DNA of 64,000 nucleotides from Komarekiella atlantica HA4396-MV6. Its GTDB lineage: Bacteria; Cyanobacteriota; Cyanobacteriia; Cyanobacteriales; Nostocaceae. The notes beneath the pieces are model-generated. The model did not search any database and was not told the DNA's origin. It saw nothing but the letters and a program-made list of their open reading frames with translations. The DNA lies in NCBI GenBank assembly GCA_019359395.1, contig JAHHHK010000025.1:1-64000 (forward strand), given 5' to 3'. Shown here one piece after another: positions 56,901-64,000 of the stretch (positions within the stretch are counted from its first letter, which is position 1; every line of letters starts with the position of its first letter). Position numbers and translations under genes: made by a program.

Positions 56901-57960
56901 CATTCATCGCTATATCGCGGGGAGACAGCCCTTGAGACTGCAATTCCCACTGCTCAATTGACCCGCCACTAAGGATAACCTGCAACACTGGCACATCTAA
57001 TTTTTCCCACAGGTCAATTTGGGGCGTGTCTGTTTCCAACCGTGCTAGAGAAAAACTGGTGGTATTCAGCAGCAGTGCAATTTGCTCAGAATCTTTGGGC
57101 TGGAAAAATTCGCTCAACTCTGCTTGAACTTCAGTGTCACGCAGTGAAGAAACAAACACTGGTAATGGTTGTAAATTTCTCTCAGCTAAGGCTGCACATA
57201 ATGCTTCAATTACCTTAGTATTTCCCGATAGATAATGGGCGCGGTAGAACAGGATGCCGACTTTAGGCATTAGGGATTGGAAGCTTTGAGGTTCCGAGGT
57301 GGATAAATCCAGTTCTAACTCTCCCCTGCCCCTCTGCCCCTCTGCTCGGTTGTTGAGCGTAGTCGAAACACTGCCCCTCTGCTCCCCTGCTCCCCAATCC
57401 CCAGCCACCAGCCCCCATTCATACAATCCCACACGAGGAATCGGTCGAGGCGGGAGGGGATTGAATGAAGTTAACAAGCAAGTATCAGCGATAAATTGGA
57501 GGGCGTTAACGAAATTTTCTACGCCACCTTCGCTAAAGTACTGCCAAACTTGGTTAACAATATTTAAAGGCAAGGTAGATTGAGAAATTAAGTCAGGATC
57601 AAGAGCGTCGTCCCCTGGCATTACAATGAGGGTTGTACCATTCCGTTGTACAATTTCTTGCACCACTTCTAAACCATAAGCCCAGTAGGAACGTCCTCCT
57701 AACAGGCGCAAAATAATTACTTTAGCAAGTTCCAAAACTTGCTCCCCATAAGTATCTATACTTATTTGTTGCTGCAACTGCAACAGGTTGGCAACTCTTA
57801 ATGTCGGAAATGTTGCTGGTAATTTTGTCACCGCAGCTGCCAGAGTTTGAATATCGGTATCAGCAGCCGTAATCAATACGAAGTCCGCTGGAGTTTGTTC
57901 TAAAAAAATTAAACCTTCTGACTGATCCCATCCGCCTGATGTGGCACTTATACGATGCAT
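53953..57960 (-). CDS. cobN: Cobaltochelatase subunit CobN
   Basis: This 1335-residue CobN/magnesium-chelatase-H-family protein inserts cobalt into the corrin ring in cobalamin synthesis. Recognisable parts are the N-terminal binding region, ANYPNRNGRLANGVGLDTPAS, HVGKHGNLEWLPGKSVALS, PFIVNDPGEGSQAKRRAQA and the C-terminal MRHGYKGAFEMAATVDYLFAY. Three low-complexity inserts are visible. One near residues 182-223 carries the 57348 repeat, one near 820-855 the two palindromes, and one near 1115-1147 is Gly/Pro-rich. None breaks the frame. ChlH is the alternative, but this sequence reads as CobN. It is divergent from the histidine kinase gene. Confidence 0.92.
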   Translation of the reverse strand: MHRISATSGGWDQSEGLIFLEQTPADFVLITAADTDIQTLAAAVTKLPATFPTLRVANLLQLQQQISIDTYGEQVLELAKVIILRLLGGRSYWAYGLEVVQEIVQRNGTTLIVMPGDDALDPDLISQSTLPLNIVNQVWQYFSEGGVENFVNALQFIADTCLLTSFNPLPPRPIPRVGLYEWGLVAGDWGAGEQRGSVSTTLNNRAEGQRGRGELELDLSTSEPQSFQSLMPKVGILFYRAHYLSGNTKVIEALCAALAERNLQPLPVFVSSLRDTEVQAELSEFFQPKDSEQIALLLNTTSFSLARLETDTPQIDLWEKLDVPVLQVILSGGSIEQWELQSQGLSPRDIAMNVALPEVDGRIISRAVSFKAVHTRNPNLETDVVIYEPVSDRIDFVANLAANWVRLRSKPPQERRIALILANYPNRNGRLANGVGLDTPASCMEILQALHSAGYEVENLPTQGDELIQCLTAGVTNDPEGREWRPVQQSVSLADYQEYFASLPPAVQQDISERWGNFEQGSNQAFFSSASFPVPGIKLGNVFVGIQPARGYDIDPSLNYHAPDLQPTHDYLAFYYWVRKCFGADAVIHVGKHGNLEWLPGKSVALSSNCYPEVAFGALPHLYPFIVNDPGEGSQAKRRAQAVIIDHLTPPMTRAELYGSLQQLENLIDEYYEAESLDPSRLPAIRDRIRELVITENLYRDLGIQDETEIGNLESLILNSIDGYLCELKEAQIRDGLHIFGQCPQGRQLRDLIVAIARTPNRYSSGLTRAIAEDWGLDFDPLTADLSMSSEQWSIVNGKECRTLGDIVEVLEEHAAELVEQLITQHSCTDAINRVSTLDSCTDAINRVSTPHSSLSTVLDWIRDRLLPAVQQTHQEITNLLHGLDGGYVKSAPSGAPTRGRPEVLPTGRNFYSVDIRAIPTETAWDVGRKAAEILIESYTQEHGEYPKTLGLSLWGTATMRTGGDDIAEALALLGVQPVWDGAGRRVVDFEILPLAIVGRPRVDVTLRISGFFRDAFPNLIDLFAQAVAAVANLDEPPEQNPLAVAVRQETELWTTQGLTLEAAQERSRYRIFGSAPGAYGAGLQGLIESQNWTDDQDLARAYINWSCYAYSSGSGAEGQGSRGAGGQRGKISFQSPIPSPQPPAPAPEAFEQRLAQMQIVLHNQDNREHDLLDSDDYYQFQGGLTAAVRSLQGKNPQTYFGDNSIPAQPRVRQLREEIARVYRSRVVNPKWIAGAMRHGYKGAFEMAATVDYLFAYDATAKCVEDYMYQGIVQAYLLDPVVSEFIQKKNPWALRDMAERLLEAYKRGLWQDVNIRTLESLRNLVHQAEATIEEK
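55412..55478. repeat. Two 39-bp-spaced palindromes in frame in cobN
   Basis: Copies lie at 55412-55439 and 55451-55478, exactly 39 bases apart, the same period as in the intergenic array at 27352. On the coding strand each reads CTDAINRVST, so the insert is the repeated unit CTDAINRVSTLDS. 39 is a multiple of 3, so the frame is kept. Confidence 0.93.
57348..57372. repeat. ggttgttgagcgtagtcg repeat in frame in cobN
   Basis: A 25-base sequence, identical to 10884-10908, is flanked by C-rich tracts of the type ctgcccctctgc on both sides (about 57321-57400). It lies in frame in the N-terminal part of cobN. Confidence 0.85.
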
Positions 57961-58053
57961 AATCCTGTATTACCGTTTTAAACTGTTGGTTAGTACATAA
58001 TCAAAACAACCTTTCAGCCCAGCATTCAGCTCTCTTTTACCAGATAATTGAAA

Positions 58054-60150
58054 ATGCTTAGTTCTCCTGATTTGAGCTTTTCTCGAAATTTGCCTTTAGT
58101 TGTATTTAATCAGCTTGGGGAATTGTTCCAGCAGATGGCTCAAGCAGTAGAAACTGAAGTTTTGATACTTACAGAAGCGATGCTGGCGCGGATTCATTTA
58201 CCTGTAGAGTGGCAGAGGCAAAAGTTTTCACTGGTTGTTTCTGAGCGATTTAGTGCGTTATTGGTGGGAAACCCGGAAGAGAAGGGGACACAGGGAGAAT
58301 TTGCTTCATCTAATCAGAACTCAGGACTGACTGTAAGGTTGACATTTAATTCAGAGGCGATCGCCTCCTTTATCTCGAAGTTGAGAGACTTGTTTGAGCG
58401 TGATTCCTACACTCACCAAAACCTTGAACGCTATCGTCAAATTCTGGGTTCTAATGATGCTACGCTCCAAAGTAAATTCACGCTGTTGTTATTAGAGTAT
58501 CTCCTGCCGCAGCCAAACGAGGAAGTGACAGAATCTTCAAGCGCAATTAAACCTGAAGTTTATGTCTGTCAGCCTGTGGAAGATGCTCTGAAAAAACAGA
58601 TTTCCCAAGAGCGGTTGTTGAATCAGGTGACAACTCAAATCCGCAAAAGTTTGGATTTGTCGGTAATTATGGCAACGGCAATTATACAGGTACGTGAGTT
58701 TTTGGAATTAGACAGATTAGTAATCTATAGATTTGAGGGTTCTAAAGTCAAGGCTCAACAATACCAGTCCGAGGTCATATCTCTTAATGGAACAGCAGTT
58801 GCTACAACGAGACGTCACAATCTCAATAAAAACCAGTCTTCAGTTCAAAGTGCTGCTAACCCGTATTCTGACTTCTCTACTCATGCGGCTAGCGCTTCAA
58901 TGTTCAATGGGCAAAACTTATCTTTTGTGTCAGTCAATCCCCAATCTCCACTTGAAGACTACCAAGATTATGGAGGTTGTATTGTCTACGAAGCCCGTGC
59001 TAGAGATGCAATCCCATCAGTGTTGAATTACAAGGAACAGAATTGCTTTATGCGAACCTCCCAATGTTGGGAGAAGTATAACCAGGGCTTTACCTTAGCT
59101 GTGGATGATGTTGAAAAAACTTACGCTCTGGAGGAGTGTTTGTTAAATTTTTTAAGGGAAAGCCAAGTCCGGGCTAAGTTAGCAGCACCAATTATATTTG
59201 AAGAAAAACTGTGGGGTTTGCTGATTGCTCATCATTGCAATGAGCCACGTCAGTGGACTGAGAGTGAAAAAAGTTTGCTGACATCGATCGCGGAACAATT
59301 AGCGATCGCCATTCACCAAGCTGAGTTAATGCGATCTCTACGAGATGCTGCGCGAACGCTCACCCAAGAAAAACAAACTCTCGAACAACGAGTGATTGAG
59401 CGCACAATGGCACTGCGTGACGCCTTACTCGCCGCCGAAGCCGCTAGTCGCCTCCGAAGTGAATTTCTCGCCACCATCAGCCATGAATTGCTCACTCCTT
59501 TAACTTACGTTATCGGCATGTCTTCTACTTTGTTACGTTGGCCTTTGGGTGAGTTGAGTCAACGACAAAGAGGTTATCTGCAAACAATCCACGATTGTGG
59601 CGAACATTTATTAGAAATGATTAATGACATCCTGGATTTATCGCAAATCGAGGCTGGTAAAGCAGTTTTAAATATTTCAGAATTTTCATTGACAAAAATC
59701 GCAGAGAATGTGATTGAGTCACTGTTAGGAAAAGCGACTAACGAGCAAGTCAATCTTAAACTCGATTTGCAAATTGACCCACGGCGCGATCGCTTTACTG
59801 CGGATGCAGGACGAGTAGAGCAAGTTCTCTGGAATCTGTTAACCAATGCTATTAAGTTTACCCCCGAAGGTGGTAGCGTTACTTTGCGCCTTTGGGTGGA
59901 AGACAACACCGCTATCTTTCAAGTCGAAGATACTGGGATTGGCATTGCTGAAGAACAGTTACCAATAATGTTTGAAAAATTTCAACAACTCGATACACCC
60001 TATCGCCGCCGCTATGAAGGAACTGGACTTGGTTTGGCTTTAACTAAACAACTCGTGGAACTCCATCGAGGTCGAATTGAAGTAGAATCCACTGTCAGTA
60101 TTGGTTCAATTTTTACTGTATGGATACCAACACATAGGAGTGCTGAGTGA
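58054..60150 (+). CDS. GAF-domain sensor histidine kinase
   Basis: The 698-residue protein has an N-terminal region of about 150 residues of unknown fold, a GAF domain (about 195-440) with a long insert, a coiled linker, the HisKA domain with H-box ATISHELLTPL (His about 477) and an HATPase domain (LWNLLTNAIKFTP, VEDTGIGIAEEQ, GTGLGLALTKQL). It autophosphorylates and passes phosphate to an unlinked regulator. The ATG at 58054 is taken rather than the TTG at 58048. The GAF insert has CFMRTSQCWEKYNQGF, which might bind a cofactor. Confidence 0.88.
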   Translation: MLSSPDLSFSRNLPLVVFNQLGELFQQMAQAVETEVLILTEAMLARIHLPVEWQRQKFSLVVSERFSALLVGNPEEKGTQGEFASSNQNSGLTVRLTFNSEAIASFISKLRDLFERDSYTHQNLERYRQILGSNDATLQSKFTLLLLEYLLPQPNEEVTESSSAIKPEVYVCQPVEDALKKQISQERLLNQVTTQIRKSLDLSVIMATAIIQVREFLELDRLVIYRFEGSKVKAQQYQSEVISLNGTAVATTRRHNLNKNQSSVQSAANPYSDFSTHAASASMFNGQNLSFVSVNPQSPLEDYQDYGGCIVYEARARDAIPSVLNYKEQNCFMRTSQCWEKYNQGFTLAVDDVEKTYALEECLLNFLRESQVRAKLAAPIIFEEKLWGLLIAHHCNEPRQWTESEKSLLTSIAEQLAIAIHQAELMRSLRDAARTLTQEKQTLEQRVIERTMALRDALLAAEAASRLRSEFLATISHELLTPLTYVIGMSSTLLRWPLGELSQRQRGYLQTIHDCGEHLLEMINDILDLSQIEAGKAVLNISEFSLTKIAENVIESLLGKATNEQVNLKLDLQIDPRRDRFTADAGRVEQVLWNLLTNAIKFTPEGGSVTLRLWVEDNTAIFQVEDTGIGIAEEQLPIMFEKFQQLDTPYRRRYEGTGLGLALTKQLVELHRGRIEVESTVSIGSIFTVWIPTHRSAE

Positions 60151-60235
60151 TGAAGCGCGGATAGCTCTGGTTTAGCCCGTGCTGAGTCTTGTTAGCGGTA
60201 GCGGGGCGTTTAGCCCGTCCTGAGTCCAAAAGTTT

Positions 60236-60937
60236 TTGCCCAATGCTCAATGCCCAATTCAAAGCTTAAGCAGGGGACTGATTGTGTCCTGTCAAGCACC
60301 TGTTGATTCACCATTGCATGAACCGATAGTAATTGCAGCAATGGCACAAGCTGCTGTAAATAATGGTGCAGTGGGTGTACGGATTGATACGCCAAATCAC
60401 ATCATTGCTGTACGTGAAAGGGTAAAAGTGCCAATTATTGGTTTATGGAAGCAAGTAATAGCTGGTTCTGATATATACATTACGCCACAGTTTCACCATG
60501 CGGCTGCTGTTGCAAAAGCAGGAGCGGACATTATTGCTATAGATGCAACATGCAGAAAGCGTCCTGGTAGTGAAAAAATGGCGGATATTATTGCCCGAAT
60601 TCGTCAGGAATTGGGTAAATCAGTAATGGCAGATGTGGATACAATTGAGGCGGCAAAAGCAGCCGTAGATGCTGGTGCTGATATTGTGGGAACAACCCTT
60701 TACGGCTACACTCTTGAAAGTAATTATCCTCCTCCTGGCTGGGAACTCCTCACGCAGATAGTGCAACAGTTAGATATACCTGCGATTTGTGAAGGCGGTA
60801 TTTCTTCACCTGAAATGGCTCGTAAAGCATTAGATTTAGGTGCTTATGCTGTTGTAGTTGGCACAGCTATCACAGGAATTGATTTGCAAGTTAAAGCTTA
60901 TAAATCTGTGCTTAGTGGTCAAAAGCTTAAGAAATAG
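60236..60937 (+). CDS. nanE: N-acetylmannosamine-6-phosphate 2-epimerase
   Basis: The 233-residue TIM-barrel protein has GLIVSCQAPVDSPLHEP near its start, GAVGVRIDTPNHI, DIIAIDATCRKRPG, VMADVDTIEAAKAAV and AICEGGISSPEMARKALDLGAYAVVVGTAIT, all NanE motifs. It converts ManNAc-6-P to GlcNAc-6-P. The start is uncertain: TTG 60236 lies in repetitive leader sequence (caatgctcaatgcccaattc), and no good ATG precedes the conserved part; a GTG lies at about 60284. Confidence 0.85.
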   Translation: MPNAQCPIQSLSRGLIVSCQAPVDSPLHEPIVIAAMAQAAVNNGAVGVRIDTPNHIIAVRERVKVPIIGLWKQVIAGSDIYITPQFHHAAAVAKAGADIIAIDATCRKRPGSEKMADIIARIRQELGKSVMADVDTIEAAKAAVDAGADIVGTTLYGYTLESNYPPPGWELLTQIVQQLDIPAICEGGISSPEMARKALDLGAYAVVVGTAITGIDLQVKAYKSVLSGQKLKK

Positions 60938-61308
60938 CAGATGCATACCAAGTGAAATGCCTAGCTGTTAAGCGCTTATGCTCGGTGCGATCGCCCAAAA
61001 GTTTGTAGTAAGGACTTTAGTAGAAGACTTTATAGATTGTTTGTATCAGCAAAATTCAGATCGAATGCTCACTCAATCAACTGCAAAGCTTTCTGAGCAA
61101 GCTTTGCAAAAAATCTGGGATAATCCCGATGATGCTGAATATGACCAACTATGAATTTAGTGATGTTGTTTTAGGCTGATGTGGCAGGATATCCAGGTAG
61201 TGCGTGCCAAATTGATGAAATCGGGAAAAACATCTGATGGGGCTGAAGTCTATATTGAGACTTTCATCGGCTGGTTAATCTTGAAAAAATTGCCACAGGA
61301 GAAGAACC
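60938..61308. pseudogene. Toxin-antitoxin remnant: antitoxin ORF and truncated MazF/PemK-like start
   Basis: A 29-codon frame at 61065-61154 reads MLTQSTAKLSEQALQKIWDN and ends in DDAEYDQL, typical of small type II antitoxins. It overlaps a second frame at 61141 beginning MTNYEFSDVVL, the usual N-terminus of MazF/PemK-type toxins, but this ends at TGA after 12 codons. The toxin body is missing. The repeat gtttgtagtaaggacttta lies at 61001-61021, just upstream. The sequence to 61308 contains an unassigned short frame. Confidence 0.5.
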
Positions 61309-61569
61309 ATGTTCAGCTTAATCATATCTTTACTAATTGTGCTGGGTGTGCTAAGCTTTATCGCTCTTATCATAGGTGCTGCTTCACCTTCTAGAAACAG
61401 TTCCCATAAAAGGCGTCGGAGCAACTTTGATAATTCTTTTAGTAACAGTAGTTGGTATGTTGGTGATACTGGAGGATATGACTCTAGTAATAACTATGAT
61501 TCAGGCAACAGCAGTAGCTATGACTGTGGCAGTAGCTATGACTCTGGCAGCAGTAGTAGCTGTGACTGA
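61309..61569 (+). CDS. Small membrane protein with Ser/Gly/Tyr/Asp-rich tail
   Basis: The 86-residue protein starts with a membrane segment, MFSLIISLLIVLGVLSFIAL, and a basic KRRR patch. It then has a repetitive tail with units GYDSSNNYDSGNSSSYD and CGSSYDSGSSSSCD, containing two Cys. AGGAGAAG stands 4 bases before the ATG. The DNA of the tail is a tandem agcagtagctatgact-type repeat. No family is recognised; the tail may be disordered or metal-binding. Confidence 0.6.
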   Translation: MFSLIISLLIVLGVLSFIALIIGAASPSRNSSHKRRRSNFDNSFSNSSWYVGDTGGYDSSNNYDSGNSSSYDCGSSYDSGSSSSCD

Positions 61570-61595
61570 GCTAGGCGCGGTTAATAAAATTAAAT

Positions 61596-62234
61596 TCATA
61601 GATTCTCAGAACGCATCCGCACACTTCCCGCCTGACAATCGCGTAACCAAGCTTTAACACCTTGGGCGATCGCACCATTACTAGTATCACGTGGTGGCGA
61701 TGGTGGTTGTTGTTTTGGATAAGCACCTGTTTGGGTAAACATCATCACTAAACGCCAACCACTTTTAGCTTTAGTCAACAACAGCCAGTGGAATTGCTGC
61801 AATTCTACCGCTTTCTTACCTGTATACTGCCGCTCCAAGGTAGTAAAGAAAACTTGCTCAACTCCTGATGCCGCACTTTTAGGCGCATCTGCGCTATGTT
61901 CTTCAGAGTTAAGAGGCAAAGGAGTCAAATCAGGTTTTCCTGCCACTAGCATATAGCTGTAAACGTCACTTTTTCTACTAAGGCGGCGAGCGCGTTGACT
62001 GGCTCGATTAGCATAACTAGGTAAATCCCGCAATAATTGAGTAGTTAATATTTCTAAGTTTTGTTCAGAACATAAAGGTCTTACGCTACTATTGATGTTT
62101 TGCTTCTGTGCCAACACAGGGTTAGGGGTGAGGTTTTTTGATAAGGCTGGCTCTAGGCTGTTTAATATTAAAAACCAGAAGCCACAAGCGACAAACCACA
62201 AACGATAATTTTTATTTCTGACTCCTGGATTCAT
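61596..62234 (-). CDS. Exported hypothetical protein
   Basis: The 212-residue protein has an N-terminal hydrophobic segment ([20 protein letters not shown], about 12-31) and no recognised domain. The central part [20 protein letters not shown] and [21 protein letters not shown] suggest a compact extracytoplasmic fold. It ends [12 protein letters not shown]-like with a Pro-rich linker before it. Its ATG overlaps the pyrF stop by four bases, so it is translationally coupled to pyrF. Confidence 0.7.
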   Translation of the reverse strand: MNPGVRNKNYRLWFVACGFWFLILNSLEPALSKNLTPNPVLAQKQNINSSVRPLCSEQNLEILTTQLLRDLPSYANRASQRARRLSRKSDVYSYMLVAGKPDLTPLPLNSEEHSADAPKSAASGVEQVFFTTLERQYTGKKAVELQQFHWLLLTKAKSGWRLVMMFTQTGAYPKQQPPSPPRDTSNGAIAQGVKAWLRDCQAGSVRMRSENL

Positions 62235-62950
62235 GCGATCGCACTTAACTCCTCAGAAATCCTCTTCCAGGCTAACTCAGGCTCACTTGCAGCAGTGATG
62301 GGACGCCCAATCACCAAATAATCTGCACCCACTTGAATAGCTTGCACTGGGGTGAGCGATCGCTTTTGATCGGCTTTATCTGCCCAATTTGGTCGTACCC
62401 CTGGACAAACTAAGAGAAAATCATCTCCACAAGTTTGCCGCAACTGCGCCACCTCTTGGGGCGAACAAACCACCCCATCCAACCCTGTTTCTTGCGCCAG
62501 TAATGCCATTTCTAGGGCATATTCTGGCAATTCTAGAGGAATCTTTAAATCAAACGCCAGTTGCCTAGCAGAAATGCTCGTCAGCAAGGCAATGGCTATT
62601 AATTTAGGTGGTTTCACACCTGCTTGTGCAGCCCCCTCCTGCGCCGCCTCAGTTGCCGCTTTCAGAGCATCTTTACCAGCGGTAGCATGAATTGTGAGTA
62701 AATCCACACCATAACGAGCAGTACTACGGCAAGCACCAGCAACAGTGTTAGGAATGTCGTGAAATTTTAAATCCAGGAAAATCCGCTTTTGCCGAGACTT
62801 TAGCACTTCCAAAATTTTCGGCCCAGTGCTGGTAAACAACTCTAAACCAACCTTCCAGAAACCAACTTGCGGAAGTCGATCCACAAAGGCGATCGCACTC
62901 TCTTCATCTGCTACATCTAGGGCAACAATAACCCGCTCATTTATATCCAT
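62231..62950 (-). CDS. pyrF: Orotidine 5'-phosphate decarboxylase
   Basis: The 239-residue TIM-barrel enzyme makes UMP. The motifs [33 protein letters not shown] (catalytic Asp-Lys-Asp) and [19 protein letters not shown] are intact, and [12 protein letters not shown] forms the phosphate site. The hypothetical gene downstream overlaps its stop. tyrS lies upstream on the same strand across a C-rich spacer. Confidence 0.95.
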   Translation of the reverse strand: MDINERVIVALDVADEESAIAFVDRLPQVGFWKVGLELFTSTGPKILEVLKSRQKRIFLDLKFHDIPNTVAGACRSTARYGVDLLTIHATAGKDALKAATEAAQEGAAQAGVKPPKLIAIALLTSISARQLAFDLKIPLELPEYALEMALLAQETGLDGVVCSPQEVAQLRQTCGDDFLLVCPGVRPNWADKADQKRSLTPVQAIQVGADYLVIGRPITAASEPELAWKRISEELSAIA

Positions 62951-62957
62951 CTATATA

Positions 62958-63013
62958 ATTCCCCATTCCCCATTCCCCAGTCCCCAGTTCCCAGTCCCCA
63001 GTCCTCAGTCCCC
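62958..63013. repeat. C-rich low-complexity spacer
   Basis: Repeats of ccccattcccc and ccccagtcccc fill the gap between tyrS and pyrF. The same type of tract occurs near 26350, 54520 and 57330. Confidence 0.8.
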
Positions 63014-63015
63014 AT

Positions 63016-64000
63016 TCAAGCCACTAAACGCACAAACTTATTTTTACCAACTTGTAAAACCTTGCCTTCTAAATAAGTGGAAGAAGCGAAAGTAGTATCA
63101 ACATCGGTAATGCGATCGCCATCTAGGCGCACCCCACCCTCTTGGATTTTCCGCTTTCCTTCACCCGTACTTTTGCACAAGCCACTAACATTGAGAATAT
63201 AAGCTAACTTAACCGGAGGTGACAGACCAGCTAAAGAAAATTCTGGAACAGCACCTTCTTGACCACCGCTTTTTGCTGCAACTTTTGCCTCATTAGCTGC
63301 TTGTTCGCCATCGTACTGTCTAACAACTTCCCATGCTAAAAGTGTTTGGCGATCGCGGGGATTTTCTGGCAATTTATCCAAAGGTAAATCCGTCAACAGT
63401 TCAAAATACTGCTCCAAGCGATGATCGGGGACTCCTTGTAACTTCTGATACTTTTGAGCTGGGTGTTCTGACAAGGCAATATAATTACCTAGAGACTTAG
63501 ACATTTTTTGCTCTCCATCCGTGCCAATCAAAATTGGCAGCAGCATCCCAAACTGAGGCTTTTGACCAAAATGGCGTTGCAAATCTCTACCTACAGCAAT
63601 GTTAAACTTTTGATCAGTCCCTCCTAATTCCACATCTGCCTCAACCGCGACAGAATCAAAACCCTGCATCAACGGGTACAGGAACTCATGGATAAAAATT
63701 GGATTCTCTTTTCTATAGCGTTCTGCAAATCCTTCCTTGGCTAACATCTGCCCCACCGTCATCGTGGAAAGTAACTCCAAAATTTTCCCTAAATCAAGCT
63801 GGGAGAGCCATTCGGAGTTATAACGCACCTCTAACCTTCCTGGTGTGTCAAAATCCAAGATAGGTCGCAATTGGTCAAGATAAGTCTGAGCATTTTGGGC
63901 TACGTCTGCTTCTGTAAGCTGACGGCGCACCTCAGATTTACCCGTCGGATCACCAATACGCGCTGTAAAATCGCCAATAATTAGAACTGCTGTATGACCT
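63016..64000 (-). CDS. tyrS: Tyrosyl-tRNA synthetase, 5' end beyond the window
   Basis: The frame is open to the right edge, so only the C-terminal 327 residues are seen (the family has about 400). [20 protein letters not shown] lies near the edge and belongs to the Rossmann catalytic domain. [20 protein letters not shown] and [12 protein letters not shown] follow, and the C-terminal S4-like RNA-binding domain ([14 protein letters not shown]) closes it. The KMSKS form is typical of the TyrZ-like type found in many cyanobacteria. Confidence 0.93.
   Translation of the reverse strand, partial: GHTAVLIIGDFTARIGDPTGKSEVRRQLTEADVAQNAQTYLDQLRPILDFDTPGRLEVRYNSEWLSQLDLGKILELLSTMTVGQMLAKEGFAERYRKENPIFIHEFLYPLMQGFDSVAVEADVELGGTDQKFNIAVGRDLQRHFGQKPQFGMLLPILIGTDGEQKMSKSLGNYIALSEHPAQKYQKLQGVPDHRLEQYFELLTDLPLDKLPENPRDRQTLLAWEVVRQYDGEQAANEAKVAAKSGGQEGAVPEFSLAGLSPPVKLAYILNVSGLCKSTGEGKRKIQEGGVRLDGDRITDVDTTFASSTYLEGKVLQVGKNKFVRLVA

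Noticed and set aside
57961-58053. Cobalamin riboswitch before cobN
   Set aside because: The divergent gap is only 93 bases and no B12-box-like sequence was found.

Overview
The window reads as chromosome from a filamentous, Nostoc-like cyanobacterium. The evidence is frequent gcgatcgc (HIP1) octamers, photosynthesis genes (petM, a high-light-inducible protein, a Ycf39-like assembly factor, a probable nblR), the neighbouring order sigC - furA - peptidoglycan-binding protein known from Nostoc/Anabaena, and several families of short dispersed repeats typical of Nostocales. Most genes are housekeeping genes in short or single-gene units on both strands. No rRNA, CRISPR array, complete insertion sequence or prophage was seen. 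One tRNA (Pro, CGG) is present.

Layout. 1-2.4 kb: an islet with the C-terminal remnant of an FGE-like protein, a secreted dienelactone-hydrolase-like protein and a divergent AraC regulator, possibly acquired. 2.9-13.8 kb: nifJ, a Uma2 nuclease, a RibD-type reductase, a HLIP, a flavin-binding PPOX protein, a 52-aa Pmp3/YqaE membrane peptide, a SUI1 factor, trpB and a methyltransferase pair. 14-21 kb: two tandem CAP-domain secreted proteins, a small RNase D, a rhodanese-like protein that lacks the catalytic Cys, a HTH-NACHT NTPase (defence candidate) and an OmpR-type regulator. 21.9-29 kb: a DUF938 methyltransferase, pdxA, petM, a ycf39-like gene, nadK, nblR, and DUF192 and DUF2949 proteins. 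29-35.5 kb: an alanine-glyoxylate-type aminotransferase, trpC, lpdA, mtnP.

35.5-41.5 kb is the most notable region, a lasso peptide biosynthetic cluster on the minus strand: PqqD-like B1 (RRE), transglutaminase-like B2 protease, asparagine-synthetase-like cyclase C, a 48-aa precursor gene (38489-38635) that is easily overlooked, an HPr-kinase-like protein and an ABC exporter. The precursor has the YxxPxLxxxGxxxxxTx leader pattern, a core starting with Gly, an Asp at core position 9 and a C-terminal Ser. The kinase and C-terminal Ser together suggest a phosphorylated lasso peptide of the paeninodin type.

42-49.5 kb is a decaying stretch: a DUF6745-like gene with one in-frame TAG, a secreted-protein gene with one in-frame TAA, and a PEP-CTERM protein gene with two apparent frameshifts next to an intact O-antigen-ligase-like gene. 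lipA and gpsA are intact between them. 50-64 kb: sigC, furA convergent with a peptidoglycan-binding-protein gene whose transcript may run antisense to furA, cobN, a GAF histidine kinase, nanE, a toxin-antitoxin remnant, pyrF and the edge-truncated tyrS.

Repeats are a second theme. Ten copies of a palindrome centred on gacgcgattaatcgcgtc occur, partly in 39-bp tandem units. One lies in frame in nifJ and two in frame in cobN. Two other candidate non-autonomous elements are visible, one with a 14-bp flanking direct repeat and one with 17-bp perfect terminal inverted repeats.
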